NCBI GenBank assembly: GCA_023454395.1
Contig: JAEYFY010000249.1
Location: 1-9,973 of the forward strand
Reading direction: 5' to 3'
Length of the DNA: 9,973 nucleotides
Origin: Pseudomonadota bacterium
GTDB lineage: Bacteria > Pseudomonadota > Gammaproteobacteria > Enterobacterales > Enterobacteriaceae
The notes beneath the pieces were generated by a model. It ran no database searches. It was not told where the DNA came from and saw nothing but the letters and a program-made list of their open reading frames with translations. The position numbers and the translations under genes are program-made. Of this stretch, positions 1-7,007 are shown piece after piece; position 1 is the stretch's first letter, and every line of letters starts with the position of its first letter.

Positions 1-14
1 AGTAAGAGGCTATC

Positions 15-2087
15 ATGACAACTGAGACTTTCCTCGTGGAAATCGGCACAGAAGAATTACCGCCGAAAGCGCTTCGTTCTTTAGCCGAATCTTTTGCTGC
101 TAATTTTACTGCTGAACTGGATAACGCAAACATCACTCATGGTGATATATCTTGGTTTGCAGCACCCCGCCGTTTAGCGATTAAAGTCGCTAATATGGCA
201 AAATCACAAGCAGATAGAACCATTGAAAAACGGGGTCCTGCGATTGCTCAAGCATTTGACGCTGATGGTAAACCAACCAAAGCAGCTGAAGGTTGGGCAA
301 GAGGTAATGGCATTACTGTTGACCAAGCAGAGCGTTTATCAACAGATAAAGGCGAATGGTTATTTTATCGTGCAGAAGTAAAAGGTGAAGCTGTTAACCA
401 ATTACTGATTGGCATGGTAAGCAATGCATTATCAAAATTACCAATTCCAAAATTAATGCGCTGGGGCGATAAAGAAACTCACTTTGTACGCCCAGTTCAT
501 ACGGTCACCTTATTATTAGGTGATACTGTTATTGATGGTGAAATTTTAGGTATCCAAAGCGATCGCATCATTCGTGGTCACCGCTTTATGGGTGAAGCTG
601 AATTCACTATTGATAATGCAGATCAGTATCCTGAAATTCTTTATGAGCGCGGAAAAGTGATTGCTGATTACGAAACGCGTAAATCAATTATTCTTCATGA
701 TGCTCGTCTTGCGGCTGAAAAACTTGGTGGTATCGCAGATTTAAGCGATAGCTTAGTCGAAGAAGTCACTTCATTGGTTGAATGGCCAGTTGTGTTAACA
801 GCAAAATTTGAGGAAAAATTCCTTGAAGTTCCTGCTGAAGCGCTGGTTTATACCATGAAAGGTGACCAAAAATACTTCCCTGTTTATGACAAGCAAGGCA
901 AATTGTTACCTAACTTTATTTTCGTCACTAATATTGAATCTTCTGATCCACAACAGATCATTAGCGGTAACGAAAAAGTGGTACGTCCTCGTTTAGCTGA
1001 TGCTGAGTTTTTCTTCAAAACTGACCGTAAACAACGTTTAGAAGACAACTTACCACGCCTTGAAACCGTATTATTCCAGAAAGATTTAGGTACACTGCGT
1101 GATAAAACTGACCGTATTCAAGCATTAGCTGGCTTTATTGCTGGCAAAATGGGTGCTGATGTTAATAAAGCAACCCGTGCAGGTTTACTGTCAAAATGTG
1201 ACTTAATGACCAACATGGTGTTCGAATTCACAGATACCCAAGGTGTTATGGGTATGCATTATGCGCGTCATGATGGTGAAGCCGAAGAAGTCGCTGTTGC
1301 ATTGAAAGAACAATATCAGCCTCGTTTCGCAGGGGATGAATTACCTTCTAATCCTGTTGCTAGCGCCCTCGCTATTGCAGAGAAAATGGATACGCTTGCG
1401 GGTATTTTCGGTATTGGTCAACATCCTAAAGGGGATAAAGATCCGTTTGCTCTGCGTCGTGCATCACTGGGTGTTTTACGTATCATCGTTGAGCAAGATT
1501 TACCGTTAGATATTGAAGAATTAACGCAAGAAGCGGTTCGCCTTTATGGTGACAAGCTGACTAATAAAAATGTCGTCAGTGATGTGGTTGAATTTATGTT
1601 AGGTCGTTTCCGTTCTTGGTATCAAGAATTGGGTTACAGCATTGATACGATTCAAGCTGTATTAGCACGTCGCCCAACACAACCTGCTGACTTCAATGCT
1701 CGTGTTAAAGCGGTAACTTATTTCCGTACATTAGAAGAAGCCTCTGCATTAGCAGAAGCCAATAAACGTGTTTCTAATATCTTAGCGAAATCGGCTAACG
1801 TAAAACTTAATGACACTGTTTTAGCTTCCGTCTTAAAAGCACCAGAAGAAGTTCAATTAGCGGCTAATCTTTCTGTATTACAAGATAAATTAGCACCATT
1901 ATTTGCAGAACGTAAATACCAAGAAGCATTAGTTGAATTGGCTTCATTACGTGATGTAGTCAATAACTTCTTTGATAAAGTCATGGTAATGGATGAGGAC
2001 GAAGCAGTTCGTATCAACCGTTTAACCATGTTAAGTCAATTGCGCGAATTGTTCTTAAAAGTCGCGGATATTTCTGTTTTACAATAA
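15..2087 (+). CDS. glyS: glycyl-tRNA synthetase beta subunit
   Basis: Beta subunit of the bacterial alpha2-beta2 glycyl-tRNA synthetase, which charges tRNA-Gly with glycine in the cytoplasm. The alpha subunit (glyQ) carries the aminoacylation site; the beta subunit contributes tRNA binding. The 690 residues match the family's full length (E. coli about 689). The N-terminus [15 protein letters not shown], the segment [10 protein letters not shown] and the C-terminal end [15 protein letters not shown] are typical. An HD-like motif (HYARHDGE, H419-D420) lies in the middle, and the C-terminal roughly 110 residues form the DALR-type anticodon-binding domain. The ATG at 15 is preceded by a good ribosome binding site (AAGAGG, 4-9). 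A TAA at 3-5 may be the stop of an upstream glyQ, but too little is visible to annotate it. The gene ends in a strong terminator. Identification is near certain from family recognition. Confidence 0.98.
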   Translation: MTTETFLVEIGTEELPPKALRSLAESFAANFTAELDNANITHGDISWFAAPRRLAIKVANMAKSQADRTIEKRGPAIAQAFDADGKPTKAAEGWARGNGITVDQAERLSTDKGEWLFYRAEVKGEAVNQLLIGMVSNALSKLPIPKLMRWGDKETHFVRPVHTVTLLLGDTVIDGEILGIQSDRIIRGHRFMGEAEFTIDNADQYPEILYERGKVIADYETRKSIILHDARLAAEKLGGIADLSDSLVEEVTSLVEWPVVLTAKFEEKFLEVPAEALVYTMKGDQKYFPVYDKQGKLLPNFIFVTNIESSDPQQIISGNEKVVRPRLADAEFFFKTDRKQRLEDNLPRLETVLFQKDLGTLRDKTDRIQALAGFIAGKMGADVNKATRAGLLSKCDLMTNMVFEFTDTQGVMGMHYARHDGEAEEVAVALKEQYQPRFAGDELPSNPVASALAIAEKMDTLAGIFGIGQHPKGDKDPFALRRASLGVLRIIVEQDLPLDIEELTQEAVRLYGDKLTNKNVVSDVVEFMLGRFRSWYQELGYSIDTIQAVLARRPTQPADFNARVKAVTYFRTLEEASALAEANKRVSNILAKSANVKLNDTVLASVLKAPEEVQLAANLSVLQDKLAPLFAERKYQEALVELASLRDVVNNFFDKVMVMDEDEAVRINRLTMLSQLRELFLKVADISVLQ

Positions 2088-2108
2088 GCTGTAAAGCTCA
2101 AAATACGT

Positions 2109-2142
2109 AAACCGGCATTGTGAAAGCAATGCCGGTTTTTTT
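2109..2142 (+). terminator. intrinsic terminator of glyS, possibly bidirectional
   Basis: A perfect 12-bp stem (AAACCGGCATTG at 2109-2120 pairs with 2127-2138) closes a 6-base loop and runs into seven T residues (2136-2142). It starts 21 bases after the glyS stop. On the other strand the 146-aa gene stops only 2 bases away, so the same hairpin may also end that minus-strand transcript. Its U-tract there is broken (TTTACGTATTTT), so termination in that direction is probably weaker. Confidence 0.93.
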
Positions 2143-2143
2143 A

Positions 2144-2584
2144 TCAAATCTCATTATTTTTACTTGAGTTATCTTTGAGGGGATGATGAACAAGCTCCAT
2201 AATTCTTATCGATTCTCTATCAATGATATTCACAATAATATGTAATAAATCATCAATATTTTCTGCATGAAAAGATTCAATTTCAGTTTCTATCTCAATA
2301 GGAAAACCATTTATTTTACTAAAACTATAACCAAATAGTATAAATCCAGACTCATCACTTAAATTTACTTTATCGATATAAATAAGCCTTTCACTATTAA
2401 TAAATTTAGGGCAGTAATGATGATTGTCTTTAAATAATATTTTTATTTTATTATTAGTGATCATTTCTAGTTTTTCGATAACTATACTTATCTTATTTTC
2501 TATTTGCTTTTTTATATCAATGATAGAAGATGCTCTATCTAATGAAGCCTTTATCTTTTCAAAAAAATTACTTTCATCGTTCAT
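2144..2584 (-). CDS. hypothetical 146-aa protein, partner of the EEP enzyme
   Basis: I do not recognise the family. I start it at the ATG at 2584-2582 (MNDESNFFEKIK), which has AGGA six bases upstream. A frame-open ATG exists 33 bases earlier but lacks such a site. The start lies inside the end of the EEP gene: the two overlap by 11 bases, so translation is probably coupled. Residues 7-42 look like one long amphipathic helix or short coiled coil, with I/L/F spaced 3-4 apart (F8, I11, L15, I22, I28, I32, I36, L39). Next comes an alpha/beta-looking part with strands near 46-51, 67-73, 80-89 and 94-103, the motif GFPIEIETE, and a helix at 108-122. The tail is polar (KDNSSKNNEI). There is no signal peptide or membrane segment. 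It is rich in Ile, Asn and Lys, unlike neighbouring core genes. Possible roles include regulator, inhibitor or specificity partner of the nuclease-like protein; none is shown. Confidence 0.8.
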   Translation of the reverse strand: MNDESNFFEKIKASLDRASSIIDIKKQIENKISIVIEKLEMITNNKIKILFKDNHHYCPKFINSERLIYIDKVNLSDESGFILFGYSFSKINGFPIEIETEIESFHAENIDDLLHIIVNIIDRESIRIMELVHHPLKDNSSKNNEI

Positions 2585-3461
2585 GTGAAATCCTACAAAA
2601 TATTGGATAATGATCAAATTTTTTAAAGAAAATATTATCTAGGCAGTGATTATCATCATTTAGTATCCGATAAAAATCAATCTTTTCGAGATCTAACTTA
2701 AAACAATCTTCTTTCCCATATAAAAATGATGAAGAGAAAATCATTTGATCAAACACATACCATCGACTCATTGATGCTGAATTATAATAATATGTACCTA
2801 AATTATTTGTTTTCTTATCAGACAAAAGATACCAAAATGGGTTAAATAGTAATTCTCTTTTCTTCTTTATTATATGGTAGTCTCTCGTTGCATATAACGT
2901 ATTAATCATCGCATCAGAATAAGGCTCTGTATTATAATCGCCCATGCAAATAATTTGAGCATCTTTGCCTTTATTCTCAAATAACTTATCAATACTATTC
3001 CTCAACTCTTGAGCAGCAATACGTCTAACTTGATCATCAGCACTGAGTACTGATGGCCAGTGTGATAAAAAGAAGGTGATCATTTTTTGATTTTCAATCT
3101 CTTTAAATACAACACTCACACCGACTCTTATTGTTCTATTATCAGGTTGAAGCTTAGTTAAATATTTACTTGAGATAAACTCTAATTTACTCATTTTATA
3201 CATTATAGATATATCAATAAATATACGTCCTATTCTTCCTGATAAATCAACGTATTCCATATCTAATTCGCAAGCTAATTGTTTAAAATCTAGGTTTTCT
3301 TTTTTAGAAATCTCACAAAGTGCCACTATATCCAATGTTCTTTTTTCTATCATTCTCCCAAGGTATTTTTTTGCCAACCCAATATCTTCTATATTTATTT
3401 TCTTACTTGATCTGATTGGTGGAGATAATCCCATATTCCACCAGCATAAATTCAATTCCAT
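2574..3461 (-). CDS. endonuclease/exonuclease/phosphatase (EEP) family protein
   Basis: A 295-residue single-domain protein of the DNase I/AP-endonuclease/phosphatase superfamily, which uses a divalent metal to cut phosphodiester or phosphomonoester bonds. All usual motifs are present in order: WWNMG with N9; DIVALCEI with metal-binding E50; FLSHWPS with H134, followed by RRIAAQEL as in many bacterial EEP proteins; MGDYNTEP with D175 and N177; GTYYY then WYVFDQM with D238; and FDHYPI with D283-H284. The domain fills the whole protein, and WWN begins at residue 7, which supports the ATG at 3461. The ribosome binding site is weak (GGA about 13 bases upstream). No signal peptide is seen, so it is probably cytosolic. 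It overlaps the 146-aa gene by 11 bases. The DNA is much richer in A+T than glyS: 16 of 60 bases are G or C at 2701-2760. Substrate cannot be told; DNA, RNA, a nucleotide or an inositol-type phosphate are all possible for the fold. Confidence 0.88.
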   Translation of the reverse strand: MELNLCWWNMGLSPPIRSSKKINIEDIGLAKKYLGRMIEKRTLDIVALCEISKKENLDFKQLACELDMEYVDLSGRIGRIFIDISIMYKMSKLEFISSKYLTKLQPDNRTIRVGVSVVFKEIENQKMITFFLSHWPSVLSADDQVRRIAAQELRNSIDKLFENKGKDAQIICMGDYNTEPYSDAMINTLYATRDYHIIKKKRELLFNPFWYLLSDKKTNNLGTYYYNSASMSRWYVFDQMIFSSSFLYGKEDCFKLDLEKIDFYRILNDDNHCLDNIFFKKFDHYPIFCRISHER

Positions 3462-3550
3462 TTTTATATATTATTCCATTAATAATAAATTACTTTTAAA
3501 TATTTCTCGTTATTACCTTACTAAAGTTTATTAATTTAGCACAACAAATA

Positions 3551-3579
3551 AAAATAGAAAAAACAATAAAATAAATCAA
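3551..3579 (-). promoter_or_regulatory. candidate promoter of the EEP cassette
   Basis: On the minus strand TTGATT (3579-3574) and TATTTT (3556-3551) are 17 bases apart, placing a start about 80 bases before the EEP ATG. The leader is so AT-rich (17 G/C in 120 bases at 3481-3600, hand count) that promoter-like hexamers are expected by chance, and other candidates exist, such as TGC-TAAATT slightly downstream. Treat as tentative. Confidence 0.3.
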
Positions 3580-3631
3580 AACAAATAAATATTTTAATTC
3601 ATATTTAAATTATTAGTTTTTTATTAAACTA

Positions 3632-3660
3632 GAAGGTATCTTATTATTTAAGATACCTTC
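3632..3660 (-). terminator. terminator hairpin of yidR
   Basis: A perfect 12-bp inverted repeat (GAAGGTATCTTA at 3632-3643 and its complement at 3649-3660) with a 5-base loop begins 18 bases after the yidR stop on the minus strand. The U-tract is poor (TAGTTTAATA follows the stem). A second small AT hairpin (TAGTTT at 3614-3619 with AAACTA at 3626-3631) comes straight after. It probably reduces read-through from yidR into the EEP cassette, though perhaps not completely. Confidence 0.7.
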
Positions 3661-3678
3661 TCAATCTATAGCAACGTT

Positions 3679-4965
3679 TTACAACCCAGTCTCTACTGTA
3701 AATATCTGGCGATAACCCTCAACATCACGCATAAATGCAATATAGTGGTCATCTGGAGAGAATACGACAGCGTCACTACTTGGTGCTTGTGCTGTTTTTT
3801 CTGTTAATCGAGTTAACTCACCCGTTTTCACATTACATAACATCACGCTATTATCACAAATAAAGGTGAGATATTGTCCGTTACTATTCCACGTAAAGGC
3901 TGACTGAATATCCCAATCCTGCGAAGTGACTTGCTTTATTGCTTTCGTACTTGGCGATACGGTATATAACTGCACAATACCGTTATCATCTTTCATTAAA
4001 AAAGCAATCGCATCGCCTTGTGGAGAGCTTCTTAACCAGTGACGAGGCTGATTTAAAACACCTGCATATTTTCTATTTGCTGTATTTGTTAGGCGAACTT
4101 GATGAACCCCTTTAGCCACTGCTGGCATTGTTGTGTCAGTTCCAGCTAATGGTTTATCACCTTCAATGCTAAAAGCATGATTATCATCAGGTAAATCCAC
4201 TAAGAAAATATCAGAAACTTTATCGCCCTTTTCACTCACAGTATCGCCGATAAATGCAATAGCCCAGCGTTGTTGTGAACCATCAGCCTTTGTATAACCT
4301 TGGGTACCAATCCAACACTCTTCATAAGCTTTATTAATTTCGTCGCTTCCCTTTTGTGGATGCGCCACAGTTTGGCTTATCACGGTACAGAAGTATTCAC
4401 CATCATATTCACGAGGATGTTTCTTAGTGACATTAACCGCTTTAAGAGGTACAGCAACAGCCACATTACGTTGATCATATTCGCTCCCTAATTCGTGCAT
4501 AATATGATCATTATAAGTAAAGCTTAAACGAGTACCGTCAGGGCTAAAGACATGAACATGCGTGCCGCCACGTAATGCACCCGCTTGATAAGGTGAAGTC
4601 AATGAACACGCATCAATATTAAATGCACGATTGTTTTCTGACTCATCAACAATCACACCACGACGATGATGAAAGTCATAATGCCATTCATTATCTGGGT
4701 TTTCTGGCCCATGAATAAACGCATAACGCACAGGCTCTGTTGGGCTTACGGTCACAACGCCTGCATGTGCCCCTTGTGTTGCTGTGTAAATTATCTGTTG
4801 CTGTTTTGTTTTCGCATGAGTTTTTTCTATGGTTAGACCTGTAAAAGATCCCCCATTGGGACGTACATCATAGACTAACCACTGGCTATCTGGTGTCCAA
4901 ACATTTATATTAGTTAGCTGATGATGACGGCTATCAAACGTAATCTGGTGTTCCTGAAAAGACAT
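3679..4965 (-). CDS. yidR: DUF3748 beta-propeller protein YidR
   Basis: A 428-residue protein of the YidR/DUF3748 family (E. coli about 415 aa), function unknown. It is related to TolB/oligogalacturonate-lyase type propellers. The N-terminus HHQLTNINVWTPDSQWLVYD, the HGPEN motif (85-89) and HYDFHHRRG (95-103) are family signatures. Propeller (PD40-like) repeats appear at about 22-36 (WTPDSQWLVYD), 140-150 (FSPDGTRLSF) and 402-412 (FSPDDHYIAF), with others between. No signal peptide is seen. I chose the ATG at 4965: it has AAGGA five bases upstream (4975-4971) and matches the E. coli start. An in-frame ATG at 4995 would sit directly against the TATAAT of the likely promoter. It is divergent from yicG and has its own terminator hairpin. 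The His-rich motifs could bind metal, as in oligogalacturonate lyases, but activity is unproven. Confidence 0.93.
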   Translation of the reverse strand: MSFQEHQITFDSRHHQLTNINVWTPDSQWLVYDVRPNGGSFTGLTIEKTHAKTKQQQIIYTATQGAHAGVVTVSPTEPVRYAFIHGPENPDNEWHYDFHHRRGVIVDESENNRAFNIDACSLTSPYQAGALRGGTHVHVFSPDGTRLSFTYNDHIMHELGSEYDQRNVAVAVPLKAVNVTKKHPREYDGEYFCTVISQTVAHPQKGSDEINKAYEECWIGTQGYTKADGSQQRWAIAFIGDTVSEKGDKVSDIFLVDLPDDNHAFSIEGDKPLAGTDTTMPAVAKGVHQVRLTNTANRKYAGVLNQPRHWLRSSPQGDAIAFLMKDDNGIVQLYTVSPSTKAIKQVTSQDWDIQSAFTWNSNGQYLTFICDNSVMLCNVKTGELTRLTEKTAQAPSSDAVVFSPDDHYIAFMRDVEGYRQIFTVETGL

Positions 4966-4995
4966 ATTTATCCTTATCGGGAAATAAATTTCCAC

Positions 4996-5001
4996 ATTAT
5001 A
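4996..5001 (-). promoter_or_regulatory. -10 element of the yidR promoter
   Basis: The minus strand carries a perfect TATAAT at 5001-4996. The -35 position 17 bases upstream (GCCAGG, 5024-5019) is a poor match, so an activator may be needed or the call may be wrong. Transcription would start near 4988, leaving a leader of about 23 bases with a good ribosome binding site before the ATG at 4965. Confidence 0.5.
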
Positions 5002-5101
5002 AAAACTAATTAATTCTACCTGGCACTAAAAAAATTCAGTCGAGACTTTTTCGCAAGGTAATTACTCTATCCTCACTAAATAGTCAGAAAATTAGAAAAT
5101 C

Positions 5102-5719
5102 ATGTTACTTAGTGTTCTCTATATTATTGGTATTACTGCAGAAGCCATGACGGGTGCGCTTGCTGCTGGCCGTCGTAAAATGGATGTTTTTGGCGTAATT
5201 ATTATCGCCTCTGCAACAGCTATTGGTGGTGGCTCTGTCAGAGACATTCTACTCGGCCATTACCCACTAGGTTGGGTCAAACACCCCGAATATATCGTCA
5301 CTGTTGCATGTGCTGCTGTTATTACTATGTGGGTAGCTCCTATGATGAAGCACCTACAGCGACTCTTTCTTATCCTAGATGCTATCGGCCTAATGGTTTT
5401 CTCTATTATCGGCGCACAAATCGCACTCGATATGGAATATGGTCCCATTATTGCTGCTATTGCCGCGGTGATTACAGGTGCTTTTGGTGGTGTATTAAGA
5501 GATATGCTTTGTAATACCATTCCTCTGGTTTTCCAAAAAGAAATTTATGCCGGTATCGCTTTTGGTGCTGCGTGGCTTTATATGGGATTACTGTTTTATA
5601 CACCATTACCAAGAGACGTCATTATCATCATTACCCTAATTGCTGGATTAACCGCTCGACTTCTCGCTATTCGTTATAAATTGGGCTTGCCTGTCTTTAA
5701 TTACGAGAATCAAGATTAA
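5102..5719 (+). CDS. yicG: TRIC/UPF0126 family inner-membrane protein YicG
   Basis: A 205-residue membrane protein of the YicG family (UPF0126), related to trimeric intracellular cation (TRIC) channels. It probably conducts cations across the inner membrane, but the physiological role is not established. It has the expected internal duplication: the glycine-rich motif GGGSVRD at 42-48 is mirrored by FGGVLRD at 128-134. About seven hydrophobic segments cover most of the chain. The length and the opening ([15 protein letters not shown], 11-25) match E. coli YicG as I recall it. The ATG at 5102 has only a weak ribosome binding site (AGAAAA upstream), but homology supports it. It is divergent from yidR across a roughly 136-base intergenic region and ends in its own terminator, so it is probably a single-gene transcript. 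Open frames on either strand inside it (around 5260-5520) are shadows. Confidence 0.95.
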   Translation: MLLSVLYIIGITAEAMTGALAAGRRKMDVFGVIIIASATAIGGGSVRDILLGHYPLGWVKHPEYIVTVACAAVITMWVAPMMKHLQRLFLILDAIGLMVFSIIGAQIALDMEYGPIIAAIAAVITGAFGGVLRDMLCNTIPLVFQKEIYAGIAFGAAWLYMGLLFYTPLPRDVIIIITLIAGLTARLLAIRYKLGLPVFNYENQD

Positions 5720-5720
5720 C

Positions 5721-5752
5721 GAATCGCTGTTTTAACGACAGCGGTTCTTTTT
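5721..5752 (+). terminator. intrinsic terminator of yicG
   Basis: A 10-bp stem (GAATCGCTGT at 5721-5730 with ACAGCGGTTC at 5738-5747, one G-T pair) has a 7-base loop and is followed by five T residues (5748-5752). It begins one base after the yicG stop codon. It separates yicG from the gmk operon. Confidence 0.9.
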
Positions 5753-6648
<896 letters not shown>

Positions 6649-6702
6649 GTTAACTTTCAGTATTATGCCCAGTCATTTCGTTAATGGTGGAGTAACACAA
6701 AT

Positions 6703-6978
6703 ATGGCACGCGTAACCGTTCAAGACGCTGTAGAAAAAATTGGTAACCGTTTTGACCTCGTTCTGGTCGCAGCACGTCGTGCGCGTCAGTTACAAGTTGG
6801 CGCTAAAGATCCTTTAGTTCCAGAAGAAAATGATAAAATGACTGTTGTCGCGCTACGTGAAATCGAAGAAGGCCTGATTAACGGTAAAATTCTTGATGCT
6901 CGTGAACGTCAAGAGCAGCAAGAGCAAGAAGCAGCAGAGTTACAGGCTGTTTCAGCGATTGCGGAAGGTCGTCGTTAA
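6703..6978 (+). CDS. rpoZ: RNA polymerase omega subunit
   Basis: The omega subunit (91 aa, same length as in E. coli) helps fold and assemble the beta-prime subunit and forms part of one (p)ppGpp binding site on RNA polymerase. The N-terminus [20 protein letters not shown] and the following [13 protein letters not shown] are hallmark segments; the MARVT end is where ppGpp contacts occur. The C-terminal part is a Glu/Gln-rich helix ([16 protein letters not shown]). A clear ribosome binding site (GGTGGAG) precedes the ATG at 6703. It lies 54 bases after gmk and 29 bases before spoT. Being next to spoT, it ties the ppGpp enzyme to the ppGpp-sensing polymerase subunit. Identification is secure. 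Confidence 0.98.
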   Translation: MARVTVQDAVEKIGNRFDLVLVAARRARQLQVGAKDPLVPEENDKMTVVALREIEEGLINGKILDARERQEQQEQEAAELQAVSAIAEGRR

Positions 6979-7007
6979 TCGTTTTATAAAATAGGGGTAG
7001 GTCTGCC

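Noticed and set aside
2585..2617. Upstream ATG that would extend the 146-aa protein by 11 residues.
   Set aside because: The internal ATG at 2584 has a well-placed AGGA, whereas the upstream one lacks a comparable site and would enlarge the overlap with the EEP gene.
2135..3628. Imperfect direct repeat flanking the EEP cassette: GTTTTTTTATCAAA (2135-2148) and GTTTTTTATTAAA (3616-3628), a possible target-site or attachment repeat.
   Set aside because: It is low-complexity AT sequence, partly made of the terminator T-tract, and no integrase or transposase is nearby. A chance match is more likely.
4300..4491. A 63-codon plus-strand frame antisense to yidR.
   Set aside because: It lies fully inside a well-conserved gene and has no ribosome binding site or recognisable product.
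5260..5520. Open frames on both strands inside yicG.
   Set aside because: They are shadows of a clearly conserved membrane protein gene; the plus-strand product is a Cys/Tyr-rich frame-shifted translation with no family resemblance.
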